A DNA stretch of 64,000 bases, taken from NCBI GenBank assembly GCA_021789975.1, contig JAJYIT010000005.1:120999-184998 (forward strand), read 5' to 3'. Below the pieces are notes generated by a model, which had not been told where the DNA came from, searched no databases, and saw only the letters and a program-made list of their open reading frames with translations. Source of the stretch: Bacteroidota bacterium (GTDB taxonomy: Bacteria > Bacteroidota > Ignavibacteria > Kryptoniales > JAKASW01). The position numbers and the translations under genes are program-made. Shown here in pieces: positions 48,086-58,652 of this stretch (positions within the stretch are counted from its first letter, which is position 1; each line of letters starts with the position of its first letter).

Positions 48086-49036
48086 CTATTCATCGTCGTC
48101 CTTCCCATCGGCTAACTTTTCAGAGAACAAAGCATCGACAAACACTTTCTTGTCGAACGGCTGAAGGTCATCTATCCCTTCGCCGACGCCAATATATTTC
48201 ACCGGAAGGTTCAACTCCTGGCTGATGGCTACCACGATCCCGCCTTTGGCTGTCCCGTCGAGCTTTGTCAGGACGATACCCGTAACAGATGCTGCGGCCA
48301 TGAATTGCCTTGCCTGGACCAGACCATTTTGCCCGGTGACTGCATCGAGGACCAGAAAGACTTCATGAGGCGCCTCTGGGATCACTTTCTGGATCACCCT
48401 TCTAATCTTCTTAAGCTCTTCCATAAGATTGGTCTTTGTGTGCAATCTTCCAGCCGTATCGATGAGGACCACATCTGCTCCGCGCGCCTTTGCTGCATTC
48501 ACCGCGTCGAAGGCAACTGCTCCGGGGTCGGTCCCGGGTCTCTGCTGGATGATGTCTACTCCGGCTCTGTCGGCCCATATCTTGAGTTGCTCATTCGCCG
48601 CCGCGCGAAAAGTATCTGCCGCCGCGATGAGTACTTCCTTGCCTTCCTCCTTGAAATTATGAGCAAGCTTCCCTACCGTGGTCGTTTTTCCGACCCCGTT
48701 CACCCCGACTACCATAATTACAAACGGCTTCGCCCCTGGCACATCAGTCCCATTAGAGGCGTTCAAATACTTGGAGATCTCTTCCTTCAGAAGGGTCTTC
48801 AGCATCCGGACATCTTCAAAACCGTCTGATTTCACCCTTGTGCGAATATCTCCGATGATCTTCTGAGTCGTGTCGAAGCCCATGTCGCTCGCGAGGAGCG
48901 CTCCTTCTATTTCCTCGATTAGCTCATCATCTATCTTGGTCTTGCCTGAAATTACTCTGGTAACCTTGTCTACAAGAGTAGAGCGGGTCTTGTTGAGACC
49001 ATCCCTAATCTTCTTAAACCGATCAAGCAGTCCCAT
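48086..49036 (-). CDS. ftsY: signal recognition particle receptor FtsY
   Basis: VVGVNGVGKTTTVGKLAHNFK, AADTFRAAANEQL, DTAGRLHTKTNLMEEL, TKLDGTAKGG. Confidence 0.97.
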   Translation of the reverse strand: MGLLDRFKKIRDGLNKTRSTLVDKVTRVISGKTKIDDELIEEIEGALLASDMGFDTTQKIIGDIRTRVKSDGFEDVRMLKTLLKEEISKYLNASNGTDVPGAKPFVIMVVGVNGVGKTTTVGKLAHNFKEEGKEVLIAAADTFRAAANEQLKIWADRAGVDIIQQRPGTDPGAVAFDAVNAAKARGADVVLIDTAGRLHTKTNLMEELKKIRRVIQKVIPEAPHEVFLVLDAVTGQNGLVQARQFMAAASVTGIVLTKLDGTAKGGIVVAISQELNLPVKYIGVGEGIDDLQPFDKKVFVDALFSEKLADGKDDDE

Positions 49037-49071
49037 ACTAACAGAATATGTTTCTTAATGACTTGAGAGAG

Positions 49072-49629
49072 TCAGGTATTCGCACCTTGCATCATATCCT
49101 TTCTGAAAATATTTACATACACCGCGAATGAGACGAAGACCGCAAACGTGCTGAGGTATAGGAAGATGCTCGTAATTTGCTGCAGGACGCCTACCTTCAG
49201 AGTTGCCAGCACCAGGTAAGCAGCTATGAAGGTGACCGTCAACTTTCCGGTCCAGACTGACTGTACCACGATCCTGCGGCGACTAATTATCACGGTGCTT
49301 CCTATCAGTATTGCGACGTCTCGTAACAAGACGAGCAGGGCAAACCAAACCGGAACGTCGCCCGCTGCCACAAGTGCCAGCGAAGCGGTTATGACGCAGA
49401 TTTTATCGGCTACAGGGTCAAGGATCTTGCCGAAATCTGTTACCTGGTTGAGAGCTCTCGCCAGCAATCCATCGAAAAAATCAGTAGACGCGGCAAGAAG
49501 CATGATAACCACCGCTGCCACTCGATTCTCCGAGCCGGGCCTGAGAATCATAATTACAACCGGAACCAGCAGCACAACACGGCTGAGACTAAGCATGTTT
49601 GAGATTGTCCAGCGTTTCTCAACCTTCAA
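49072..49629 (-). CDS. CDP-alcohol phosphatidyltransferase (PgsA-like)
   Basis: AASTDFFDGLLARALNQVTDFGKILDPVADK motif (DG..AR...G..D..D). Confidence 0.92.
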   Translation of the reverse strand: MKVEKRWTISNMLSLSRVVLLVPVVIMILRPGSENRVAAVVIMLLAASTDFFDGLLARALNQVTDFGKILDPVADKICVITASLALVAAGDVPVWFALLVLLRDVAILIGSTVIISRRRIVVQSVWTGKLTVTFIAAYLVLATLKVGVLQQITSIFLYLSTFAVFVSFAVYVNIFRKDMMQGANT

Positions 49630-49754
49630 GACATATCTCCGGAAAATTCATATGACGAATAGCCTCACTCCGTAATATTAGTGAGTCCTGTTCTAGATCC
49701 ACAGCCACCTATCCCTGATCTGGATCAGGCCAACGTTGTCAGACGATCGCAGTA

Positions 49755-51308
49755 TCAGACCCTCGCTTCGTTTATGTTCGCCTCAAATTCCTCTTTAGAG
49801 TTGATCTCAACAGGCGTCGGATAATCACCGCTGAAGCAAGCCGTGCAATACCCCCTTTGTTCGTCCGCGGGTACTGACTCAAGGAGTTTTTCGAGAGAGA
49901 GATACGAGAGGGAATCCACGTTGAGCTCTTTTGTCATACGTTCGATGTTTCCCTCAAATTGATTTGCGAACAACTCGTCCTTGCTCGGAAAATCCATTCC
50001 GTAATAGCAGGGATACATTATCGGGGGAGAACTGACCCGGAAGTGGACTTCAGCCGGTTCGGCCTCCCTTACCAGCTTTACAAGCTGTTTGCTTGTGGTA
50101 CCCCTGACGATGGAATCGTCCACGATTACCACGCGGCGCCCTTTAAGCACACCTTTTACTGTGTTGAACTTCATCTTGACTTTCAGGTTACGCATGTCCC
50201 GACCCGGCTGGATGAAGGTCCTCCCGATATAATGACTCCTGATCAAGCCTATTTCGAATTTCGCCTTGATCCCCATTTTCTGACTTTGCGACACATAACC
50301 GAGAGTTGCGGTGTTCGAGGAATCCGGGACACTGATAACGACCACCTTTCCATCTTCCTCTCCGTTCAGGGTCTTAGTCTCGCCTGCCGAATTGCCCACA
50401 GGCGCTTCTTCTGCCAGTCCCTTTCCAATTTTTCGTCTGACTTTGTCGACGCTTTCTCCGAAGATCTTGCTGTCGGGCCTTGAAAAATATATGAACTCAA
50501 ATATGCAATGGTGCGACTGACTCGGGATGCCGGGAAGAAACATCGAACGAGGCTCCTGCGAACGGAGCGCATCATCGTCAATAACGATTATCTCTCCCGG
50601 CTCGACGTCTCGCAGGTACTCTGCACCAAGCACGTCAAATGCGCAAGTCTCAGACGCCGCAACATAACCGGTTGCAAGCTTTCCGAGTGCAAGCGGCCGG
50701 AAACCGTGCGGGTCGCGGGCGACTATCAGCTGGTCGTCAGACAGGATGACAAGGCTGAATGCTCCCCTGATCGTTTGAAGAGCATCGTAAACTCCGTCTA
50801 TAACATTTTCCTTCCCGCTTCGCGCCACGAGATGAAGTATTATTTCAGTGTCTGTGGTAGTCTGGAATATCGTCCCTTCTTCAGTCAATTGGTCGCGCAA
50901 CCTATGAGAATTCGTAAGGTTGCCGTTGTGCGAGATCGCGAGATTTCCCAACCTATAATTGACAACGATGGGTTGAACATTTTTCAAATTATCGGCCGAA
51001 CCCGTAGTCGAATAGCGGTCGTGGCCGATTCCTGCGTCTCCCCTCAAGACGTCGGTCAACAACTTCTCATCTTTAAACACGTCGGCCACCAGCCCCGGGC
51101 CTTTATGCAGGTTAAAGAATGTTTTCTCAGCAGTCCTTTCTCTCGTGACGATACCTGCCGCCTCCTGACCTCGGTGCTGCAGCGCGTTCAAACCGTAATA
51201 GATGTATTTTGATGCTCCTTTTACTCCGTAGATGCCTACAATTCCGCAATATGTTTTCGGTTTCCTGATGTCAATGGTTCTCTCATCCATTTCGAACTTC
51301 TCCGGCAA
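49755..51308 (-). CDS. purF: amidophosphoribosyltransferase
   Basis: CGIVGIYG N-terminal Cys, LQHRGQEAAGI, PRT motif VVIVDDSIVRGTTSKQL. Confidence 0.97.
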   Translation of the reverse strand: MPEKFEMDERTIDIRKPKTYCGIVGIYGVKGASKYIYYGLNALQHRGQEAAGIVTRERTAEKTFFNLHKGPGLVADVFKDEKLLTDVLRGDAGIGHDRYSTTGSADNLKNVQPIVVNYRLGNLAISHNGNLTNSHRLRDQLTEEGTIFQTTTDTEIILHLVARSGKENVIDGVYDALQTIRGAFSLVILSDDQLIVARDPHGFRPLALGKLATGYVAASETCAFDVLGAEYLRDVEPGEIIVIDDDALRSQEPRSMFLPGIPSQSHHCIFEFIYFSRPDSKIFGESVDKVRRKIGKGLAEEAPVGNSAGETKTLNGEEDGKVVVISVPDSSNTATLGYVSQSQKMGIKAKFEIGLIRSHYIGRTFIQPGRDMRNLKVKMKFNTVKGVLKGRRVVIVDDSIVRGTTSKQLVKLVREAEPAEVHFRVSSPPIMYPCYYGMDFPSKDELFANQFEGNIERMTKELNVDSLSYLSLEKLLESVPADEQRGYCTACFSGDYPTPVEINSKEEFEANINEARV

Positions 51309-51592
51309 TTCTCCTCAAAAATGTCTTTATACCCTGGTTATCGAACTCACCTTAACTATCGGAGGGTTTCCAACAAGGTCAAATTAAGAAAGGCCGGAAA
51401 CGAAAACAAACCTCCGGTAGCGAGGTCGTTTTGAGAATGAGATCGCACGAGGGTTATCTATTGATTCTTCTTTACAAGACCGGGGGTCGAATCGTAGATT
51501 CGTGCAACGATTTCGTAGAGATGGCATGTGTGCCGTCTCTACTCAGCAGACATCGGCTGCAGATCAGTGTTTTCCAGATTGCCGAAGGGATT

Positions 51593-51802
51593 CTAGAAAA
51601 GTGTATATATGAATGGCGCGAGCGCGGATCCCTGGGTTAGCACTACGAAGAGTCCGAGGAAGAGGAGTATAATTATGATAGGACCGAGCCACCACTTTTT
51701 CCGGACTCTCATAAATGCCCACAACTCACCGAAGATTGAAAATCTAGCTGCTATGCGGGATACGGTCTTCTTAGTTTTCGACTTCTTCTTTGGTGCGCTC
51801 AT
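51593..51802 (-). CDS. DUF5989-like small membrane protein
   Basis: FGELWAFMRVRKKWWLGPIIIILLFLGLFVVLTQGSALAPFIYTLF. Confidence 0.85.
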   Translation of the reverse strand: MSAPKKKSKTKKTVSRIAARFSIFGELWAFMRVRKKWWLGPIIIILLFLGLFVVLTQGSALAPFIYTLF

Positions 51803-51823
51803 AAGAGAAAACTCCGTTTATGT

Positions 51824-53560
51824 TCAATCAAGCTCAAATTGTTCTTCGGCCGGTTCTGGATTGTAAGCACCGAGTTTTCCTTTTTCCAGCACGAAACTTC
51901 CCATAACCAAGCAGTCCATCTCTGTTCTAACAAAACATCGCAAAGCATCCTCGGGAGTACAAACAATAGGCTCACCCCTCACGTTGAACGAAGTGTTGAT
52001 TACTACAGGACATCCGGAGCGGTTTTCAAATTCCTCAATAAGACCGTAGTACAATTCGTTCTGCTCCCTGGAAATTGTCTGCAACCTTGCAGAGCCGTCG
52101 ACGTGCGTAACTGCGGGGACCGTGCGCCGATCCGGACGAACGTTAGCAGTGAAAAGCATAAAGGGAGACGGGCGGTCAAACTGAAAATAATCCTGTAAAC
52201 GTTCTTGCAAGACAGTAGGGGCAAACGGACGGAAGCTCTCACGAAACTTTATCTTAAGGTTGACAATAGACTGGTTCTTCGGATTTCGCGCATCTGCAAG
52301 AATGCTGCGATTCCCGAGTGCACGCGGGCCAAATTCCATTCGCCCCTGGAACCACCCAACAACTTTCTGTTCCTCAATCATTCGCGCAGCTTCTTCAAGC
52401 AGCTCTTTCCTTCCGCACTTTCGATAGCTGACGCCATTTGACATCAGAAAATTCTCTATCTCTTCGTCCGAGAATTCCGGGCCGAGGAAGACATGGTTCA
52501 TTACATACTCTCGTTTATTCCCGAGTATGGTGTTGTGAAGGTAGAAAGCAGCGCCGACAGCACCGCCGGCATCTCCAGCAGCAGGTTGAATGAATACATT
52601 TTCGAATGAAGTATTCTCAAGTATCTTGCTGTTGGATACACAATTAAGTGCAACACCGCCTGCCATGCACAGATTTTTCAAGCCGGTCTCGCTTTGTACC
52701 TGTCGGGCCATCGCGATCATGATAGTATCGGTAACCTTTTGCAGCGAGGCTGCTACATCCTTATGGAACTGTGTCAGCCCGGATTCAGGTGCCCTCACAG
52801 GTTGCCCGAACAGCGAGCTGAACTTCCTGCCGGTCATCTTCAACCCGAATTCGTAAGTGAAGTAGTCCATGTTCAATCTGAAACTGCCGTCAGGTTTCAG
52901 GTTGACAAGGTCCTTCATAATCAAATCGAAAAAGCGGGGCTCGCCGTAAGGTGCGAGTCCCATGACTTTATATTCCGCACTGTTGACTCTGAACCCGAGA
53001 TAATATGTGAAAGCCGAATATAGTAAGCCCAACGAATGGGGAAAGTGAATTGAATGCGTCAGGTTAATATCGTTAGACCGCCCGACACCGTAAGTAGTAG
53101 TATCCCACTCGCCGACCCCGTCGGTAGTAAGAATCGCTGCTTCCTCGAATGGAGAGACAAGAAAAGCGCTCGCTGCGTGCGAAAGATGATGTTCGGCGAA
53201 TAGGATCTGGCCATCAAATTCAAGCTTGTCTTTTATGGTCTGGGGTATCCATATCTTTTCCCGTATCCAGAGAGGCAAGGCTTTGAGAAACGACATGAGA
53301 CCTTTCGGCCATGTCGCAGCATAAGTCTGGAGTATGCGGTCAAATTTCATGAACGGCTTGTCATAGAACACCACGTAATCCAGATCTTCACCCTGAAGTC
53401 CGGCGCATTGCAGGCAAAAGTCTATCGCGTTTTCTGGAAATTCCTGGTCGTGCTTCTTTCGGGTAAATCTCTCTTCCTGTGCTGCAGCGACTAATTTCCC
53501 GTCGACCACCAACGCTGCAGCAGCGTCATGATAGAAACACGAAATGCCGAGTATGATCAT
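51824..53560 (-). CDS. carbamoyltransferase (NodU/CmcH family)
   Basis: LGISCFYHDAAAALVVDGKLVAAAQEERFTRKKHD, CMAGGVALNCVSNSKIL, GRMEFGPRALGNRSILADAR. Confidence 0.95.
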   Translation of the reverse strand: MIILGISCFYHDAAAALVVDGKLVAAAQEERFTRKKHDQEFPENAIDFCLQCAGLQGEDLDYVVFYDKPFMKFDRILQTYAATWPKGLMSFLKALPLWIREKIWIPQTIKDKLEFDGQILFAEHHLSHAASAFLVSPFEEAAILTTDGVGEWDTTTYGVGRSNDINLTHSIHFPHSLGLLYSAFTYYLGFRVNSAEYKVMGLAPYGEPRFFDLIMKDLVNLKPDGSFRLNMDYFTYEFGLKMTGRKFSSLFGQPVRAPESGLTQFHKDVAASLQKVTDTIMIAMARQVQSETGLKNLCMAGGVALNCVSNSKILENTSFENVFIQPAAGDAGGAVGAAFYLHNTILGNKREYVMNHVFLGPEFSDEEIENFLMSNGVSYRKCGRKELLEEAARMIEEQKVVGWFQGRMEFGPRALGNRSILADARNPKNQSIVNLKIKFRESFRPFAPTVLQERLQDYFQFDRPSPFMLFTANVRPDRRTVPAVTHVDGSARLQTISREQNELYYGLIEEFENRSGCPVVINTSFNVRGEPIVCTPEDALRCFVRTEMDCLVMGSFVLEKGKLGAYNPEPAEEQFELD

Positions 53561-53569
53561 AAAATGGAG

Positions 53570-53869
53570 TTAAAATTGATGACGCGCTTGTTCGATCGTA
53601 TGAGCAACCGGGTCTTTCGCTCTCCAATAAGTACTCGCCTCATCTGTTCGATGACTCAACAAGTCTTTACGGAGGAGCCGGATTATCAAAAACATTATGC
53701 CGATGACTGTAAAGTATACGATCGTCAATAGAATGGTGGCATTAACGATTCCGAGGGCGCGTGCGAATGCCATCCAGGACTTATAGAGGGATCTGAAAAG
53801 GTTCTTGAGAGAATTCATGACTGAATCATTTATCGATTGGAATTTATCGAAACGAATGTCCAAATACAA
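53570..53869 (-). CDS. SxtJ-like small membrane protein
   Basis: short TM protein LYKSWMAFARALGIVNATILLTIVYFTVIGIMFLIIRLLRKD adjacent to carbamoyltransferase. Confidence 0.65.
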   Translation of the reverse strand: MYLDIRFDKFQSINDSVMNSLKNLFRSLYKSWMAFARALGIVNATILLTIVYFTVIGIMFLIIRLLRKDLLSHRTDEASTYWRAKDPVAHTIEQARHQF

Positions 53870-54228
53870 TCAAGCCGCATCGTATCCGTAGTAACTCTCG
53901 CTTCCTGGACTCGCGTAGAAATTCTCATGAAGCTCATGTGCGGCAAATCCATCATGCTAATCGACCGGATGCCGGAGATTACCCATGGATACCGGTTCTA
54001 CTCTCTTTCGATCCATGGCATCGACACCAAAAACAGGACGCGGCAGGACGAGATGGAGCGGTTAGATTTACCCTCTCTTCCCTCATGCTGCCGCGCATAG
54101 ATCTCAAGCCTGTTTCAAAAGATCACAACTCAAAATATGTTTTGCTCAAGGGCCCTAACGCTCCGGAGAAATTACACTCGTGCAGCAATCGCATTACGGA
54201 ACCCTTGACAGGCTTACCGTGGGCGCTC

Positions 54229-56643
54229 TTAGTTCGCAACCGCCGCTTCGGCTCTGGCCTGCGGTTTGTCTTCCTTCTTTGCCGGTCGAAGTGCGAAGCC
54301 AAGCACTTCAGGCATCTCGCCCACGAATTTGAACTTCACCTGGTCGCGGACGTGTGCGGGCACCTCTTCAAGATCAAGCTCATTCCTCTTAGGAAGTATC
54401 ACCGTCTTTATTCCGGATCGGACAGCCGCAATGACTTTCTCTTTGACTCCGCCAATCGGGAGAACTGCTCCGCGGAGGGTTATTTCTCCTGTCATCGCCA
54501 GATCGTTTCTGACCATTCTTCCTGTAAGTAGTGATACGAGAGCAGTCAACATCGTGACGCCAGCGGACGGGCCGTCTTTCGGTACAGCTCCCGCAGGGAC
54601 ATGGATGTGGATATCATACTTTTCCCGGAAGTCGGGCTCGACTCCAAGGACTTCTGCATTTGCGCCGATGAAACTCAACGCAGCCTGTGCAGACTCCTTC
54701 ATAACGTCGCCAAGCTGACCGGTAAGAATCAGGTTTCCCTTCCCCTTCATCCTGGTAGCCTCAATGAAAAGGATGTCGCCGCCTACGGGTGTCCATGCCA
54801 GTCCAGTTGCGATCCCGGGCATGTTTATCCTTTCAGATATTTCCGGGAAAAATTTCTGGTGGCCGAGATACTTAACAACTGCATCCGAATCTATTGTAAA
54901 CGATTTCTTTGACCCGGCAGCGACCTCCATTGCGACACCACGGCAGACATCCGCGATCTTTCTTTCAAGGTTCCGAACGCCTGCCTCTTTCGTGTAACCC
55001 GAAATCAGGAAATGGAGGGCATCGTCTGCAAACTTGATCCGGCTATCATTGAGACCGTGTTCACCCTGTTGTTTCGGTACCAGAAAGTCCTTCGCAATGT
55101 GAATCTTCTCGTCCTCAACATAGCTGGGTATCTCAATGATCTCCATCCTGTCACGCAAAGCAGGGGGGATCGGTTCCATCATGTTTGCAGTTGCAATGAA
55201 CATTGTCTTGGAAAGATCGAACGGAATCTCAAGGTAGTGATCGCTGAACGAGAAATTCTGTTCAGGGTCGAGGACTTCAAGAAGTGCACTCGCAGGATCA
55301 CCACGAAAATCAGTGCCAACCTTGTCCACTTCGTCGAGCATGAAGACCGGGTTGTTCGACCCCGCCTTCTTTATTCCCTGGATTATCCGACCGGGCAGTG
55401 CACCTATGTAAGTACGCCTGTGCCCGCGTATCTCGGCTTCGTCGTGAACCCCTCCAAGCGACATTCTGACAAACTTCCTGCCCAGTGCATTCGCGATCGA
55501 TTTGCCGAGGCTTGTTTTTCCAACACCCGGAGGGCCCACGAAACAGAGAATCGGTCCTCTCATATCGTTCTTCAGCTTGCGCACCGCAAGATATTCAAGA
55601 ATTCGCTTCTTGACTTTATCGAGACCATAATGGTCCTTCTCAAGAGACTTTTCCGCCTCCTTGATATCCAGGTTATCGGCCGTCAAGTTGTTCCAGGGAA
55701 GATCCAGTATCCAGTCTAGATAAGTTCTGGCAACGGTGTATTCCGCACTTGACGGATGCATTCGCTGCAAACGATCGAGCTCTTTCGAGGCAGTCTTCTT
55801 CACTTCCTCCGGGTAACCGCTCTCTTCTATCTTCTTCCTGAGCTCGTTGACTTCGACGTTCTCTTCGTCCTCGCCGAGTTCATGCTTTATGGCCTTCATC
55901 TGCTCCCGGAGGAAATAGTCCCTCTGATTCTTGTTAATCTCATCCTGCACTTCTGTCTGAATTTTGTTGCCAAGTTCAAGACGCTGTACCAGCTTACTGA
56001 GATACAGATTTGCTTTCTTCAGCCTTTCACCGACGTTCAGTTCCTCGAGGACTTCCTGCTTCTCTTTAACCGGGATATTTATCAGCCACATCGCCATATC
56101 GGCCACCTGGCTCGGATCTTCGGTATTCAAGATCAGGCTGAGATGTTCCGGCGTCAAATCGGGAGCCAGTTCGACCGCCTTCCTGAACCCATTCTTTATA
56201 GTCGCGACAAGAGCTTCAACCTCGATCCCCTCGCTCTTCGTCTCTTCTACTCTCTGCACAAACCCTTTCATATAGGGGTCCTGCTGAACGAGATTAAAAA
56301 TGTGCGCGCGGTACAAGCCCTGTACGAAAACACTCTTGGAACCGTCCGGCAGGTTGTAAACTTTCAGAATCCTGGCCACCGTTCCATGTTTATGGATGTC
56401 ATCCTGAGTAGGTCGTTCCGTGTTCGCGTCCTTCTGTGCGACGATCAAAATCGGAAGATCGTCGCGGAACGCCTCGTCGACCAACTGGATCGTGCTCTTC
56501 CTGCCGACAGAGAGCGGCATCATCTGACGCGGATAAAACACAGAATTTCGCAAAGGCATTATCGGAAGTATTTCCTGAGTGTAAAGCTTCCCCGGATCTT
56601 CCATCACTATTTGTTCATCCTTGTTAAACTCTTCGTTTGCCAT
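54229..56643 (-). CDS. lon: ATP-dependent protease La (LonA), copy 2
   Basis: LON domain, GPPGVGKTSLGKSIANALG, HVPAGAVPKDGPSAGVTMLTAL; paralogue of 27593..30022. Confidence 0.96.
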   Translation of the reverse strand: MANEEFNKDEQIVMEDPGKLYTQEILPIMPLRNSVFYPRQMMPLSVGRKSTIQLVDEAFRDDLPILIVAQKDANTERPTQDDIHKHGTVARILKVYNLPDGSKSVFVQGLYRAHIFNLVQQDPYMKGFVQRVEETKSEGIEVEALVATIKNGFRKAVELAPDLTPEHLSLILNTEDPSQVADMAMWLINIPVKEKQEVLEELNVGERLKKANLYLSKLVQRLELGNKIQTEVQDEINKNQRDYFLREQMKAIKHELGEDEENVEVNELRKKIEESGYPEEVKKTASKELDRLQRMHPSSAEYTVARTYLDWILDLPWNNLTADNLDIKEAEKSLEKDHYGLDKVKKRILEYLAVRKLKNDMRGPILCFVGPPGVGKTSLGKSIANALGRKFVRMSLGGVHDEAEIRGHRRTYIGALPGRIIQGIKKAGSNNPVFMLDEVDKVGTDFRGDPASALLEVLDPEQNFSFSDHYLEIPFDLSKTMFIATANMMEPIPPALRDRMEIIEIPSYVEDEKIHIAKDFLVPKQQGEHGLNDSRIKFADDALHFLISGYTKEAGVRNLERKIADVCRGVAMEVAAGSKKSFTIDSDAVVKYLGHQKFFPEISERINMPGIATGLAWTPVGGDILFIEATRMKGKGNLILTGQLGDVMKESAQAALSFIGANAEVLGVEPDFREKYDIHIHVPAGAVPKDGPSAGVTMLTALVSLLTGRMVRNDLAMTGEITLRGAVLPIGGVKEKVIAAVRSGIKTVILPKRNELDLEEVPAHVRDQVKFKFVGEMPEVLGFALRPAKKEDKPQARAEAAVAN

Positions 56644-56655
56644 ACTAAGCTCCTC

Positions 56656-57159
56656 TCAGGACAACCTCATTACTATATCGGTAAGTTCGTCTTTCTGCCT
56701 TTCCATATCAAGAACGACCGCAGCGAGCAGATCAACCACTTCCTGAAGTGTCGTTTTGTTTCTCTGATGTACCAACTGTTCTGCCAGAGTCTCATGGTCA
56801 TCGACATCGTGGACAAGACGCTTGATATTTTCCCGGAAGGCCAGGATCTCCCTCTCTCTAACTTCAACCTGCGGCGGTTGCGCACCAAGACTAACAATCT
56901 CGGCCCGGAATAGTTCAACCTGATTCCTCACCTCTTCTGCAATTTTCTTGAGACGATTCGACAGGAATGGATAAGGTATCCATCTTGAGTGAGATCCCAG
57001 GTTAGACGCAATCCGAATTGCCGCTGCATAGTCATCGCAAAGATATCCGATCGCCGCTTTGAGATCTTTGTCGGGTAAATTCCTATTGCCGAAATGATCC
57101 GCAATGAAGCCGTGACTGCCCTTCTCTTTTTCAACAAGCGTTTGTATTGCCATTGTCAA
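56656..57159 (-). CDS. helical protein, ferritin-like bundle candidate, unknown
   Basis: all-helical ORF between hsp20 and lon copy 2. Confidence 0.5.
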   Translation of the reverse strand: MTMAIQTLVEKEKGSHGFIADHFGNRNLPDKDLKAAIGYLCDDYAAAIRIASNLGSHSRWIPYPFLSNRLKKIAEEVRNQVELFRAEIVSLGAQPPQVEVREREILAFRENIKRLVHDVDDHETLAEQLVHQRNKTTLQEVVDLLAAVVLDMERQKDELTDIVMRLS

Positions 57160-57251
57160 TCCTCTTATAAAATATAATTAGAGGTTGTCCGCGCGAACCC
57201 GCTCCAACGAGCGACACGCTGGGGAACAACCTCCGTTTAATTGGATCACTT

Positions 57252-57722
57252 TTATGATACTTTGACTTCGATTTCTTTCGGCTTTGCCTCTTCGACCTTC
57301 GGCAATGTTACGGTCAGGATACCATCTTTGTAAGATGCGTCTATTTTCTCACTCTTTACGCTGGTAGGCAGAGTGAATGACCGTTCAAACGAGCCGTAGG
57401 CGCGCTCGACACGGTGGTAGTTCGCATCTTTCTGCTCGCTCTCCTGCTTTTTCTCGCCCCTTATTGTCAGGACGTTTTCCTGTAGTACGATTCGAACGTC
57501 GTTCTTGCTGACGCCCGGAAGCTCTGCTTTGATCGTATAGGCATCCTTGTGTTCCATCACATCTACTCGAGGTGCCCATCTTGAAGCGATCGATCCATCA
57601 CTATCGAAGTCTGAGAACAGACTGTCAAACACATGACCCAGGTCCTTCTGCATGTTTACTAGATCCCTAAAAGGGGACCAAGTCACGACGTCGTTGTCGT
57701 TTCTCCATTTAGTCAGTGCCAT
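57252..57722 (-). CDS. Hsp20/alpha-crystallin small heat shock protein
   Basis: PRVDVMEHKDAYTIKAELPGVSKNDVRIVLQENVLTIRGEKK...FERSFTLP...KIDASYKDGILTVTLPK. Confidence 0.96.
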   Translation of the reverse strand: MALTKWRNDNDVVTWSPFRDLVNMQKDLGHVFDSLFSDFDSDGSIASRWAPRVDVMEHKDAYTIKAELPGVSKNDVRIVLQENVLTIRGEKKQESEQKDANYHRVERAYGSFERSFTLPTSVKSEKIDASYKDGILTVTLPKVEEAKPKEIEVKVS

Positions 57723-57991
57723 TGTTAAATCCTCCTTTGTCTTTTTTTGTTTTCGTATGACTATAAGACAATAGGCGTGCCGGAATCAGAAAGCTGAAAA
57801 TAGAACCTGTTTGCGGAACAGTAGAAGCCGCGCGTATCGATCATGACAAAATTCAGAAAGGAAAAGACAGAAAGAGAATTATTTCTGCCGGTCTGGTGAC
57901 AAGTTGGCAGTGACATACGATATGGCACTTCAATCCAATTCCGAAAAGGATTCAAACAATGCGTCTGCAGCTAATTGATTGCCAGCGAGAT

Positions 57992-58555
57992 TCAAGTGTA
58001 CTCCATCAACTCTGAGGACGCCATCGGCCGGTTTTCCCGGTTATGTTTTGCGAGGTATGAAACGAAAACCTGCTGAAGGTCACGTAACGTGATTACAATT
58101 TTTGCAGCAATCCCGCGACAGATCTCCGAGTACCCGTCAAGCACCGCGTCCGATGGATTACCAGGATTATTGAGTTCACCGATAACGCTCGGAGTGCAAA
58201 GAATTGAACGCACACAGGATGATGAAATCCAACCAATCAGATTTGTCATCTCTCTCTCAAACATATCTTGCGGCGTTCCGATATGCCCGGGTAGAGAGAA
58301 GTGCCGGACATCATTTATGCTGATGTAGACGATCACTACCGATGGACTCTCCGATAAGACATCTTTGTCCAGGCGCGCGAGTAAATCGGTCACCTTGTCA
58401 CCGCTCCTCCCGGAATTGATAGCCTCAGGTGCATCCATGCCCAGCTCGGCGTTCAGGCGACCCGTAAAAATTCTGACATAACCTCCCGGCAAATTACCCA
58501 TTTCGGTAATCGAATCGCCGAAAAAAACAATCCCGTCAGATTTCTTCAGTGTCAT
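57992..58555 (-). CDS. SGNH/GDSL hydrolase-like protein
   Basis: IVFFGDSITEMG, VVIVYISINDVRH; C-terminal catalytic DxxH not apparent in this ORF. Confidence 0.75.
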   Translation of the reverse strand: MTLKKSDGIVFFGDSITEMGNLPGGYVRIFTGRLNAELGMDAPEAINSGRSGDKVTDLLARLDKDVLSESPSVVIVYISINDVRHFSLPGHIGTPQDMFEREMTNLIGWISSSCVRSILCTPSVIGELNNPGNPSDAVLDGYSEICRGIAAKIVITLRDLQQVFVSYLAKHNRENRPMASSELMEYT

Positions 58556-58652
58556 CTAATTCTCTTATTCACTCGGTCATTAGAAGCGCTATGCCTATCG
58601 GGTTCAGTTGAGTTCACTGTCATTGCACGACTGAATAAGCGCGCCCAGAGAT

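Noticed and set aside
50508-51212. 234-aa plus-strand ORF
   Set aside because: Antisense to purF, which is unambiguous.
55012-56913. Long plus-strand ORFs (235 and 385 aa) opposite lon copy 2
   Set aside because: Shadow ORFs complementary to conserved lon codons; low-information Leu/Phe/Arg-rich translations.
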